From positions 2,542,001-2,606,000 of the forward strand of contig CM057057.1 of the NCBI GenBank assembly GCA_029945375.1: a stretch of DNA of 64,000 nt, given 5' to 3'. The notes below the pieces were generated by a model. It had not been told where the DNA came from. It was given only the letters and a program-made list of their open reading frames with translations, and searched no databases. Positions 53,434 through 64,000 of this stretch are shown here, in pieces. The DNA is from Agaricus subrufescens. Its lineage: Eukaryota > Basidiomycota > Agaricomycetes > Agaricales > Agaricaceae. Both the position numbers and the translations under genes were made by a program. Position 1 is the stretch's first letter. The number at the start of each line of letters is the position of its first letter.

Positions 53434-53510
53434 GGACGGCCCAGCACAAATTAGACTTCATCCTTCTTTTACTACTACTCCATAGTTGTCTGTCCGGTCC
53501 TTCGTACATC

Positions 53511-55512
53511 ATGAGAAGCGTAGCAATCTCTGTTGCGGCCCTCATCACCGCTGGTACTTTGGTCAAGTGTGAAGCTCCCTCGGAACTGCCTAATTTCACG
53601 GTATATCTTTCACCGACGTCATCACATAACAGCTGGACTCAACTCATCCTCCTCATATCTAGCCCACCGAAATCAAGGCGCCTTTCCTTGAACAGTTCAC
53701 CGACGACTGGGCAGACCGCTGGACAGCCTCAGAGGCTACCAAGAAGAACAATGCTGGTACAGAGTCGTTCTCTTACGTCGGCAAGTGGAAAGTAGAGGAG
53801 GCCACCACATCCGTTATCAAGGGTGACAAGGGTCTCGTTGCCAAAACCCCGGCTACCCACCACGCCATTTCCGCTCCTTTCAAGAAAGCCATTGACTTCA
53901 AGCAGAAGCCCCTTGTGGTGCAATACGAAGTTAAATACCAGAAGGGTGGTAGCTGCGGTGGTGGCTACATCAAGCTGCTTGAAGATGGCTTCCAAAGCAG
54001 CGGTACGGAGTTCGACGATAAAACTCCTTGGGTCATCATGTTTGGTCCTGACTTGACCTGCCCCGGCACGAAGGTAAGATAAAAGGTCGAAGCTGTTGAC
54101 AAGTCATCTAAAAATAACTCCCGGTAAACAGGTGCACTTTATTGTTCGTCACAAGAACCCCGTCTCAGAGGAGGTTGAGGAGAAACACTACACTGGTCAT
54201 CCTCGCTTCTTGGTTGAGAGATATACCAACCTTCACACTCTTGTTCTCCAGTAGGTGTTCTCTTTGAAAGTTTTGATACCTAAACTTAATTTTATCAGTC
54301 CCAACAACACGTTCAACATCTTCCTCAACGGCGAGTTGGACAAGACCGGAAATCTTCTTGAAGACTTTGAGCCTGCCTTCAACCCCCCCACAGAAATTGA
54401 CGACCCTAACGATAAAAAACCTCTCGACTGGGTTGAGGAAGACAGGATCATCGATGTCGATGCTACCAAAGTAAGTACAACTACTTATTTTAGATGCCTA
54501 GTTTTTCTTATCTATTTTCTTTAGCCTGACGATTGGGACGAAAATGCCCCTCGTCGTATTCCTGATGATGAAGCTGTCAAGCCTGAGGGTTGGCTCGACC
54601 AGGAGCCCCCGCATATCCCCGATCCTGACGCCACCAAACCCGATGAATGGGATGATGAGGAAGATGGTGACTGGGTCCCGCCTACAATGCCTAACCCTAA
54701 ATGTGCTTCAGCTCCTGGTTGTGGTACATGGGAGCGGTACGTCTTTTCAGCAAGCTGTTGACGCATTATGCTAATCTTGTGTTAGCCCTATGAAGGACAA
54801 CCCTAACTACAAGGGTCACTGGTCTGCTCCTTTGATCGACAACCCTGATTACAAAGGTCCCTGGGCGCCTCGCAAGATTCCCAACCCCAACTACTTCGAA
54901 GACCAGGCTCCCGTTAAGAGTCTCCCCAAGATTGTACGTGATATATCTTTTCTCGCGCGCTCTTTACTTATCCTCGTCACAGGGTGGTGTCGGTATTGAG
55001 CTCTGGACCATGACTGAGGACATTCTCTTCGACAACTTGTACATCGGTCACTCCGTCGAGCATGCTAAGAAGCTAGCTGCTGAGACTTACGAAGTCAAAA
55101 AACCTCTTGAGAAGCTAGCTAAAAGCGTGATCGAGAAAATCAGCAATGATGAAGATGAAGATGACGAAGAGGAAGTTTCATTCAAGGAAGACCCTGTTGG
55201 CTTCATCCGTAACAAGGTTCTCAGCTTCGTTGACAATGTCAGAGAGGATCCCGTTGAGGCTTTCAAGACACAACCTGAGACTGGTGTCGCTCTTCTTGTT
55301 ACTCTCTTCACCATCTTTGGTATGTTTGGCGGTTTCCTCGGCTTTGGTGGAGCTTCTGCGAAGCCTGTCATCACTCAGGTATGTTGTTCTCTATGGAGTT
55401 TCTACCAACTGCTAAATTTGTTGCCCAGTCCGCGAAGAAAGCTGATACCTCGGAGAAAAAGACGGAGACGAGCAGCGATGATAAAAAAGAAGACCTCAAG
55501 AAGCGCAAGTAA
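53511..55512 (+). CDS. CNE1: Calnexin, ER membrane chaperone
   Basis: Lectin chaperone for monoglucosylated glycoproteins. ATG 53511 starts a signal peptide ([20 protein letters not shown]). The globular domain has [69 protein letters not shown] and [11 protein letters not shown]. The P-arm carries the repeats: [20 protein letters not shown], and [15 protein letters not shown] then [22 protein letters not shown]. Close behind are [17 protein letters not shown] and a single membrane helix ([19 protein letters not shown]). The tail is lysine-rich and ends EDLKKRK, resembling an ER retention signal. Introns are seven and small. The promoter has a TATA box and an ACGT palindrome. Confidence 0.97.
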
Positions 55513-55909
55513 AATAATGACTATTTTTCTTCTGGGCTTTCGGCGTTGTTTTCGTCTTCATGTAGATTGTCCCGCTTTCCTTTGAGTTTTTTCTACTAGT
55601 TGATTTTGGAAACCTAGTGTACGCGACCAGCATGACCTGGTTTAGCTGCGGTCGCTGTAGGTATTATCAAAAGCAGGGCAATGCATATTAATTTATGACA
55701 TCTCTACATTTCTGTGTGAAATGTGTAACTTACCACAAGTCTGTCTTGATTGTGTAAACGTAACATTTGAACATACGATATTCATTCTTATATGTACAAT
55801 TGTTGAGGAAGTATTGGTCTCCAAAGGCTGACATATGTCAAACGAATACGAACAATCAAAGTAACACAGATCATTTCTTATCATTCCTACTATCAATTCT
55901 ACCAAAGAT
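55513..55909. other. Interval between calnexin and the reductase gene
   Basis: No gene seen in 397 bp. It holds the calnexin 3' end and the upstream region of the reductase gene; both genes face right. Confidence 0.5.
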
Positions 55910-57164
55910 ATGTCTACCCACGCTGCAGTTGCTATCACGGCTAAAGGCGTCATTGATACCATTGAGGTACCTTCGGAAGAGCCCTTAGCTGACGAAATTA
56001 TGTTGAAAATTGAATATACGGCCATCATCCCGCCTGAAGTATATATGGTGGACAAGGGGATGTTCATTGAATCGTACCCGTATATCTTGGGGTTTACCAG
56101 CGCCGGTATCGTTATGAAAGTTGGAAGTAACGTTAAGGATATCAAGCCTAGCGATAGGGTAAGCTCGCAAGTAATAAAATACGGATTATTTTGTTGACTG
56201 TGAATCCTTGGGCAAAGGTGACCACTTACGCTTATGGACCTTCTCGACATAAAGGAATGCAGCTATATGCGAACCAAGACAGGAGCGTGTGTGCAAAGGT
56301 AAGCACACTCTCAGTAATTTGATATAAATCCATTCAAATCCTCTTTCAAGATACCAGATAGTCTCTCCTTCGAGGCTGCTGCGACAATACCGGACAATTT
56401 CGTCTGTGCATTCTATACTCTTTTTAACCAGCTCTCTCTCCCTATACCGCCCAGTTTTCCTGCCTCAGAGGACCCTCCTCTCGCAAACACCCCCATCTTG
56501 ATTTATGGCGCCGGGGCAACTGCAGGCCAATATATGATTCGTCTCCTTCACCTCGCTCGCTATAAAAACATCATTGTCACTGCGTCCTCGATGCATCACG
56601 AGTATCTCCGTTCCCTGGGAGCGACTCATGCCTTTGACTACCACACTTCCACCCTCATGGAAGATATCAATAGAGCTGCTGGAGGTCCGAATGAGTTGAC
56701 TATAGCCGTCGATTGCATCTCTACTATCAACACCATGGGCAATATCAAAAATGTCTTGAACCCAAAGGGGACTGTGGCCCTGTTGATGCCCGTAAAAGAG
56801 GGTATAACATTAAATGTAGACGAGGGAAAGGACATGATCCTGGATTTGCCGCTACCCGCCAAGTTTAATCCGTTCGAAAAAGAAACCAACATTATCGGAG
56901 TCAGGACATTTTTCTACCAGGCGGTGCGTAGCGAAGCCTTAGATTCATCGGAGTTTTTTTTTCAACGCCAATTCGTAGGATGCCGTATTGAAAGAAAAAT
57001 TGATGCCAGTCATTCTACCAGAGTTGTTGGAGAAAGGCTTGATCGGTGCGACCCTCTACCGTGTATTGGACCAAGGAAATCTGCAGCAGAGGGCGGAGAA
57101 AGCACTGGAATTGCATAGGACCAACCAAGTCCGCGGAGAGAAGATCATTGTGAAGATGTACTGA
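55910..57164 (+). CDS. Zinc-less medium-chain dehydrogenase/reductase (quinone/enoyl reductase-like)
   Basis: NADPH-type oxidoreductase of the MDR superfamily; the substrate is unknown. ATG 55910 (MSTHAAVAITAKGVIDT) begins the GroES-like half, with VPSEEPLADEIMLKIEYTA, and GFTSAGIVMKVGSNVKD; the Cys/Glu ligands of zinc alcohol dehydrogenases are absent (VYMVDKGMF instead). The Rossmann half has ILIYGAGATAGQYMIRL, then VTASSMHHEYLRSLGATHAFDY and IAVDCISTINTM. The last intron gives FYQA|DAVLKEKLMP and the C-terminus GLIGATLYRVL to MY, stop 57162-57164. Resemblance to TOXD/trans-enoyl-reductase-like fungal enzymes is clear, but no biosynthetic cluster lies nearby. Four introns. Confidence 0.85.
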
Positions 57165-57627
57165 GAGACCATGTTCCGTTGAATCTTCGGGCTCCATGCA
57201 CTGTATCCGTCTTCCCGAATTTTGCTGAGTGGGGTTCCGATAGTGCCACAAGATAGATGGTCCTGCTTCCGTGGAAACATGAACATGTTATGTTGTCCAT
57301 CTGCACGGGCTTAGGGCTGGATATATTCAGATCTTACTCCAGCCAGGGTTCTTGGCTTGTTTGAACATTTTGTTATAACAATGGGAGTAGTAATAAAATT
57401 TATTGGTTCATTAAGTCTGTACGCACCACAACCTTCAGAGACTGGCATTGGAGGAATATGTTGGGCCTACCCACAGCACTTGTAGGTCGCATATTGTGTT
57501 GAAAGTCCCACGGTGGAAGATCCGCCGGATCAGAACACATCAACGATGTCGGTTAACCGACGCAGGTTCCTTCCGAAATCTACTTTTTCACACTTGTACC
57601 CAATCCACATAGATCCAAGACACAGAG
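57165..57627. other. Interval between the reductase and MCC alpha genes
   Basis: No gene seen in 463 bp. A reverse-strand-like TCCCACGGT at 57508 partly resembles the shared promoter motif in the opposite direction, but it differs by one base and is not counted. Confidence 0.45.
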
Positions 57628-60598
57628 ATGAAACTGTCGAAAAATACTATCTCGGTCGCTCGGCGTCTACCGAGTGCACTGAACCGCGCTTATTCTTCTG
57701 CTGGAAACAGAAGTACGACTACACGACCATTTGCTGCATTTGCCAGTGACATCGCAGCGTCAAGTTCCACCGGCAGCTTTATGTACAGTGAAAGAAGGGG
57801 AGCTCATGTTGCGGGCCTGAACAAGTATCGAGGGTTTGCTTCGGAAGCTCCAAGTAAGGGTGCAAATGTCAAGTCTGGAATATCTCTTTACTTTCCTCTG
57901 TCATTCAGGTACAACTACCGTGAGGAAACCTCATTTTGACAAGATTTTGATTGCGAACCGGTACGCTACTAAGTATTAGAAATGATGATTGACTGAGTGT
58001 ATTGTTTAGGGGGGAAATCGCGTGTCGTGTAATTCGGAGTGCCAGAAAATTAGGCATTAAGACGGTTGCCGTATACAGTGAGGTCGACAAGGATTCATTG
58101 CATGTCAAACTCGTAAGTTCCTCTCCTGTTACAATTTCATCGTTTAACCTTCGTACAGGCAGATGAGGCATACTGCATTGGTCCCGCTCCCTCTGCGGAG
58201 AGTTATGTGGGTATAATTCCCGGTCTGCTTGGACAATACTTACCAGAGACCTCAGCTACGAATGGACAGGATTATTGAAGTCTGTCATCGTAGCGGAGCG
58301 CAGGTACAGTGATCATTTGTGCGATTCTTCTGTCAAAGTTAATCCAAATTGCGTAGGCTGTTCACCCAGGGTGCGATACGTGCTGTCTAAATGGATCAGA
58401 TCATCTTATTTTCTTTTAGATATGGTTTCCTGAGTGAGAATGCAACCTTCGCTAAGAAGCTTGCTGCTGAGGGCATCGTCTTTATTGGGCCGCCGGCGAG
58501 CGCAATTGTGAGCATGGGATCGAAGAGTGAATCAAAGAACATTATGTCCAGTACGTTATCAGCCTGTGTCCCTCATCTCTCCAACTCAACACTTCACAGG
58601 TGCTGGTGTTCCATGTGTCCCTGGTTATCACGGGGACAACCAAGATCCCGACTTTCTCTTTGAGAAAGCACAGGAAATTGGTAACTACCTTGCCCCTATT
58701 CAATAGCTTTGTTGAAATTAAAGAAACAATTAGGCTTTCCTGTGTTGATCAAAGCTATTCATGGTGGTGGCGGTAAGGGTATGCGAACGGTTACAACCCC
58801 GACCCAAGAAGCCTTCAATGAAGCGCTCTCATCCGCAAAAAGAGAATCGCTTAAGGCGTTCGGTAATGATACGGTGCTTATTGAAAAGTTCATTGAACGC
58901 CCGAGACACGTCGAAGTGCAAGTTTTCGCTGATACTATGGGTGGTGTTGTGAGTTTGTGGGAGCGAGACTGCTCTGTGCAGAGGCGTAACCAAAAGATCA
59001 TTGAAGAGGTGTGTTTCATGATATGGAAGAAGTGACTTCAGCTGACGAGATTAGGCTCCTGCTCCCGGGCTTAGTCCAGAGTTGCGTGCAGATTTAAGCT
59101 CGAAGGCCGTCGCAGCTGCTAAGGCGGTCAATTATGTCGGGGCAGGCACAGTTGAATTCATCTTTGATAACGATACACAACAGTTCTACTTCATGGAAAT
59201 GTACGCCCTATTTTTCAGGCCTGAAAGCCTTTCTTTTGTTCTGAACTTCTATAGGAACACCCGCCTTCAGGTAGAACACCCAGTCACCGAAATGGTCACT
59301 GGATTGGATCTCGTTGAATGGCAATTAGAGGTGGCGGCCGGCAATCCCCTCAGACTCGGCCAAGCTGAAATCCCCCTCGTTGGACACGCGTTCGAGGCCC
59401 GTATATACGCAGAGAACCCCCGAAATGACTTCCTTCCTGACTCCGGATCTCTTCTTTATTTATCAACACCAGAACCGACCGCAACATTCGCCACACCTTT
59501 CCCACCTGTCCAGAGCACAGCATCCTCAACCAATAACGAACAAGTGGATATGTCGGCTTCACTAAGAATCGAGCAAGGGTTCACGCAAGGAGCACAGATT
59601 GGCGTTTTTTACGATCCCATGATTGCTAAGGTGATTGCTCATGGAAGAGATCGTACAGAGGCTTTGAGGGTACTCAGAAAAGCTCTGGACGAGTACCATG
59701 TCGTTGGTGTGTCCACCAATGTCGAATTCCTGAGAACATTAGCGGGGAATGAATCATTCATTGCCGCTGAGGTTGAAACAGGGTTCATTAAGGTGAGTTT
59801 ACACCGTCTTTCTTGAAACTCACTATCAACGGGAGCGGGCCGCAGAAACATCACAATGAATTATTCCCCGCGATACAAGAACCTAAAGCAGACCTTTTAG
59901 CTCAAGCCGCTCTGTATGTAGTACTTCGCGACCAGAACAATACTTCTGGTCTAGCACCGGGCTCACCATGGCAATCTCTTTCCTCCCGCCGTTTCGGTGG
60001 TGATGTCCACGAACGATCGGTCATTTTACAAACCGAAAGTTCAGATGATCCAATCGTTGTTCGAATCTCGCCCTCGACGCAGCATGGTCATTATGACGCC
60101 AGTGTAGTCAAGTCAAACGGTGAAACGACAACATTTAAATCGATACCAGCTCAACTTAACTCCTCCACGAGTATAAGTACCACTATCGATTCCGTCCTTG
60201 CGAATACAACCATAGTATCTCAGCTGCCACCCCCAGGAGTCCCGGTATCAAATTCACCCAACACAACAGAACGTCTACATATCTTTTCCAATGGAAAGAA
60301 AACCACCCTCGTTCTTCCTCCACCAAAGTGGCTGTTGTCTCTGGCTGGCGATGTTCTCAGTGCAACAGCGAAACGAGGTATTCGCGCACCCATGCCTAGC
60401 TTGGTGGTAGAAGTGAAAGTGAAAGTAGGGGAGACCGTTGCAAAGGGCCAGGCCGTGGTGGTGCTGGAGAGTATGAAGACTGAGACTGTACTGAGGGCTG
60501 GCGGGAAGGGCGTCGTCAAGGCCATTGGGTGTAAGAATGGAGAGATGGTTGAAGAAGGAAAGGAACTCGTAGACATTGAATTCGAAGAATCCTCATAA
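57628..60598 (+). CDS. MCCA: Methylcrotonoyl-CoA carboxylase alpha (biotin) subunit
   Basis: Mitochondrial enzyme of leucine breakdown that carries biotin and carboxylates it. ATG 57628 opens a basic leader ([18 protein letters not shown]). The biotin-carboxylase domain has [57 protein letters not shown] (ATP-grasp glycine loop, near 58770), [47 protein letters not shown] and [13 protein letters not shown]. Phase holds at [11 protein letters not shown]. The C-terminal biotinyl domain reads [18 protein letters not shown] and ESMKTET, with the biotin lysine codon at 60476-60478. This protein lacks a carboxyltransferase domain, which excludes pyruvate and acetyl-CoA carboxylase; propionyl-CoA carboxylase alpha is a weaker alternative. 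Confidence 0.93.
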
Positions 60599-60791
60599 AG
60601 CAACGAAATTATCGCTATACCACCTGGAAGAGGATACCTAGACCCTGGCACATTGATCCCCGGAAGTTCGCCGTAATGCCGTTTTCTGGAGTAGTAGTAT
60701 CCCAATTCGATTACAAGCTCATATCTCGTGCAGACCTTAGACGAAATGTGTATATTCACGGTATTTCGGTTGTATTACCCACAACTAGGCC

Positions 60792-61877
60792 TCAACCCAC
60801 CATACTTCGTTTACGACCTCGCAATCTAACTGTTAAAGGATCAGCATATAGCCGGGTGATTACCAGAGCAATAGCAAGTACCATCGTCTAGCCTTCGCTT
60901 TATTGCGTCCCACTCTTTGCCCATCCTGTCTTGATACGCTTTCAATACGGATTGAAACATTGGTTCCGAATCAGGATGGGTAGACGCGAACGCCCTTTCG
61001 AGAACATATAAATCGACTGCCTTGTCTTCGACCAAGGTGGACTGATAAGATAGGCCGAAGTCGATGAGAACCTGGCGATATGATTTAGCCTCGAAAGTGA
61101 AAGACGACTTCATGGGTCTCACCAAGTCCGAGTTTGAACGTCGGAGCATCATGTTGGACGTTGTAAGGTCGCTATGAATAACGTCTGCTAGATGCATTTT
61201 GGCTATTTCAGTGCCGATTTTTTTCATCAACTGATCTGCAAGGATGAGAACAATACAGAAGAAATGTGTTATACCCGAACTCATACCTACAGAGATCTCG
61301 AAATCTTTCAACGGGTCAACATCTCCTTCTATGAATTCATCATCTTGGCTATCGAGCGACGCATCCTCCTCTTCTTCGCCTCCAGGTAAAAGCTTCCTCA
61401 CGCTCTTACCCTCTATCCATTCAATGCCTAGCACGCCTTCTGTGGCATCTACCATCCTGACAGCAGGGGCATTTACACCGGCCCTAGAACCATATAACCA
61501 GAGGGCTGTTTAAGATATATTAGCAGGCATACCTCAAGCACCGGATTAATGATCGAGCCTCCCCGGCAACTCTTGCTTTCGTTAAAGTGGTATCCAATGT
61601 CTTATGGCGGTACCCTTTTGAAAAGCGATACTTGATTAGAAGGGGTGTTTCATGATCCTGGCCTGTGCCCTCAAGAGATGGATGTCGTGAAGTTAAGGAT
61701 GCCTTGTAGACTTTCTATCTGATGAAAACCCAAGGGGGTGGCGCCCCAGGTCATTTAGTTTAGTCCATTCTGTCGCTATCGATAATTGAGAATTGAGAGA
61801 CTTGCAGCTTCTGCTCCTTGAGATATGAGCGTTGATTTTGCTATAAGAGAGACAGTGAGCCCTGATGTTGATGCCAT
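60792..61877 (-). CDS. BUD32: BUD32, KEOPS/EKC complex kinase
   Basis: Small atypical kinase/ATPase of the KEOPS complex that makes N6-threonylcarbamoyladenosine in tRNA. ATG 61877 (MASTSGLTVS-LIAKS) leads to LISQGAEAA, the family ATP-loop, then IYKASLTSRHPS if the intron ends at the acceptor before TCTACAAG, and LLIKYRFSKGYRHKTLDTTL with the conserved lysine and RYRH-type motif. Next are GIEWIEGKSVRKLLPG, MHLADVIHSDLTTSNMML (catalytic loop HSDLTTSN), LIDFGLSYQSTLVEDKAVDLYVLERAF, and after the last intron VRLRGRKRSMVG, the C-terminal tail that interacts with partners. Several introns were phase checked. It converges with MCCA. Confidence 0.94.
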
Positions 61878-61971
61878 GTTTTCCAGGCAGAGAAAGATGA
61901 AGATCTATTGGTGTATATTTGGAGTTGTGTTATCTACGCGCCTCCCAATTGACCTTTCCTTCTGTTACACA
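61878..61971. promoter_or_regulatory. 94-bp divergent promoter/leader between BUD32 and the unknown gene
   Basis: Start codons at 61877 (minus) and 61972 (plus) are 94 bp apart. No TATA box was seen. Confidence 0.55.
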
Positions 61972-62624
61972 ATGTCGGACAAATGTAAGTCGTTGACTCT
62001 CTCTTTGTGGTACCTCAATAACACATCTCAGCACAGTATGCGGCTGCGGCGAACATTCCACTCATCAAATCCCCAAGTCTCCGGGTACCACCACCTGTAT
62101 GTAGAAAACCTTCAACATGAACTTTGACTGATTGAGTGAACCCTCAAGGTAGAACTACCACAAGATATTCATCCTCTCCCAGATTCAGTAACACCATATG
62201 TATGCTATTATTCAACCACGTATAGCTTTTCTCCCAATAACGTCGTATCATATTATCGCAGTTCGTCTATCCATTCACACTCGAGCCACATATTGTTACG
62301 CTTGAAGGCTCTCGGCGTTCGACAATAGCAGCACACGCTGCTCGAAGGGAAACGTTCTTGCGCTCTAGGATCGAAGAAATCGAACAACGCAAACGTGATG
62401 CCCTGCATAGAATTGCTCCAGGGCTGGGCACTATGCTCGTCCCTACCCGTTCTTCACCATTGTCAGCTGCTACTCCGCAAGGACCAAACATTCCTCTAGA
62501 GAGTACAGCCACACCTAACTCGGAGGTCAAGGAGAGAGATATTATGGATGATTTAGTGGATCAACTGGCCGCGCTTGAGTCGAGGAATACATCACCGCCA
62601 GGAAGAACTAATCAAGGAAGGTAG
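61972..62624 (+). CDS. Unrecognised conserved-looking protein, about 163 aa
   Basis: I do not recognise the family. Exon 1 encodes MSDK, and the frame continues in phase through three introns: SQYAAAANIPLIKSP-SLRVPPP, VELPQDIHPLPDSVTPY, then FVYPFTLEPHIVTLEGSRRS. The consistent phase at all joins and the order of a short acidic start, a proline-rich strand and a helix (ETFLRSRIEEIEQRKRDALHRIAPG) argue for a real gene. The C-terminal third is S/T/P-rich, with a helix KERDIMDDLVDQLAALES. No signal peptide or membrane segment. The helix could mediate assembly; nothing more can be said. Its promoter is shared with BUD32. Confidence 0.7.
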
Positions 62625-62754
62625 TTTATTATCTGTATGCTCCTGGCTCATATCAGTGAGGCAAGATGCGACGTCTGGGTGTATAATTACGTCGTGTAGA
62701 CTAATAGGAATAGGAAGAGTAGAATAGCTGCAACTATGTACGCAGATCAGTCTG

Positions 62755-64000
62755 TCATACTGTTACAGTCGGTGTTGGTGTGACTGGGTCCGATTTGACT
62801 GGAAGTGGAACCTTGGATTGAAAATAATGCGGAAGGAATGGTGCCCCCGAGCTCGGTGGCTCTGGATTTTGTGTGTTCTGCGGCGTTGCATACGAGACGT
62901 CCTCATCGATCGAGGAGGCGATAGATGTAGGCACAGCGGAAGCCACAGTACTGGCTGTCGATGAGGGCGCGGCGAGAGTTTCTCCATTAGAAGTGGATAG
63001 AGTGATGTGCATCCTCCTCGATCGTGGTGGGTTCGATTCAATGATTTCGATGATCCTCTTCATTTCATCTTCACCTGTCCACTCGCCTACGAAATCCGTA
63101 ATGCCTTCATACCCCTTGGCTTGTGCAAGCTTTTGTCTATTTTTTATTGCTTCGGCTTTCTTTATGTTGACGTGGCTACCCTTGAACTGAGTAACACAGA
63201 ACTTCGTAAGGCTCCAATGATTGTCGAGGTACCTCGACTGGTGGAGGGCATACGATTAGCCACAGTAGGCCCCTGGAATAGAATGCACGCACCAGCCTGA
63301 GATATGATGGGACCAGCGTTTTATATAAATCAACGAGAGGTTTATCTGAGAAACACGTTGGGTTGGACTCGGCCGCATGAGCGATCATCACCGAATGCGC
63401 TCCTGTGCGCAAGCGTCAGAAAGCCTACTTCAACAAGGACAAGAAGAGATCTTACCAGTGACCTCCCTCACTCGTTTGGCATCTTCCCATCCTTGACAAT
63501 CTCCGTTCTCTACAACCGCAATTCCTTTACCAAGACCCTCCACAAATTTCACGATTTCGTTTAGTCTTTCAATCATCGCTCTCTCTTTGTCCCTCATATT
63601 CCTCGTCCGACAATGCACAGTCAGTGCACTGATACCTGTTGCACATATCCTTTCCACTAATTTTAGCGTATCTTCCTGCGATGGCAACAATCTAATCTTC
63701 GCAGACACCGAAATTTCCTCGGGCATCGCCTCTCTCAGCGCCGTCAGGATAGAGCATAGTAAATCTGGGTTCGTTAAAAGAGCGGCGCCCATGCCGGCAT
63801 GAGTAGAAAATGGTTTGGGACACCCGCAGTTCAAGTCGATACCAGAAACATCTTGCATCACGGTCCTGGCAGCTTGAACTGCTAATTCGGGATCGGCTGA
63901 ACCAATTTGATAGATGAGGTAGGGTTTTTCGATAGGGTGGGTTGTCCAGATGGCACGAGAAACGCCATTATATGATATGACTCCGGTCACAGCTGGATAT
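62755..64000 (-). CDS. DUS2: tRNA-dihydrouridine(20) synthase Dus2/Smm1, 3' part (5' end outside window)
   Basis: FMN enzyme that reduces uridine at tRNA position 20. Seen: PAVTGVISYNGVSRA-IWTT at the window edge, PYLIYQIGSADPELAVQAA, IDLNCGCPKPFSTHAGMGAALL with the catalytic Cys, ISVSAKIRLL, ISALTVHCRTRNMRDKERA and VVENGDCQGWEDAKRV; an exon then gives ADSVMIAHAAESNPTCF. The Dus2-specific C-terminus has VTQFKG and KKAEAIKNRQKLAQAKGYE (double-stranded-RNA-binding-like or basic tail), followed by an S/T/A-rich extension ending TVTV. The NCGCPK and SMIAHAAxxNP motifs set the family; the insert and end fit Dus2 better than Dus1, 3 or 4. The start lies beyond 64000. Confidence 0.9.

Noticed and set aside
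57507..57516. TCCCACGGT as a fourth copy of the shared promoter motif
   Set aside because: Opposite orientation to the gene and one base different in the core flank.

Overview
This window is nuclear DNA from a basidiomycete fungus, most likely an Agaricomycete. The coding regions carry many introns of about 45-75 nt with GT-AG ends. The protein set is basidiomycete-like: a DNMT1-type cytosine methyltransferase with RFTS and BAH domains, a GH128 wall glucanase on a proline-rich stalk, HOG1 with TGY, and an ESMKTE-type MCC biotin domain. I assembled every gene model by eye from reading frame, splice phase and remembered family conservation. Exon ends are reliable where a phase check is quoted and approximate elsewhere.

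Left part (1-20.3 kb): 3' part of importin-9/KAP114, the ribosome-assembly GTPase NOG2, enolase, a gap of 1.5 kb, a Rab-GAP (TBC) gene on the minus strand, a gene-free gap of 2.9 kb, mitochondrial ribosomal protein uL10m, the polyadenylation factor FIP1, an ING-family PHD-finger gene (minus), a possible 72-aa small gene (minus) and DPH4.

Middle (20.4-37.1 kb): a 5-kb DNMT1-type methyltransferase (minus); HOG1 (minus) divergent from MCR1 with only 57 bp between start codons; a 1.2-kb gap; BMT5-like rRNA methyltransferase (minus) divergent from the RAMP4/YSY6 small ER protein; an RBBP4/MSI1-like histone chaperone (minus); ATP synthase subunit e (minus); and a lysine/acid-rich nuclear protein that may be Ies4-like.

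Right part (37.4-64 kb): the 6.8-kb DOP1 gene, an ER EF-hand protein (SSP120/nucleobindin-like, minus), a GPI-type GH128 glucanase (minus), prefoldin subunit 1 (minus) divergent from the U5 snRNP GTPase SNU114, calnexin, a zinc-less medium-chain reductase, the biotin-carrying subunit of methylcrotonoyl-CoA carboxylase, BUD32 (minus) divergent from an unrecognised conserved-looking protein, and the 3' part of DUS2 (minus).

Nearly all of this is housekeeping, with no gene cluster or defence-type system visible. Loose themes are RNA and translation (NOG2, BMT5, DPH4, BUD32, DUS2, FIP1, SNU114, uL10m), chromatin (DNMT1, ING, RBBP4, possible Ies4) and the secretory pathway (calnexin, RAMP4, EF-hand protein, DOP1, TBC). 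The more unusual signals are fine-scale: a shared ACCGTGGGAAT promoter motif in three genes, two microexons (10 and 14 nt), an apparent GC-AG intron directly after a start codon, very short divergent promoters, and two gene-free gaps of unknown content.
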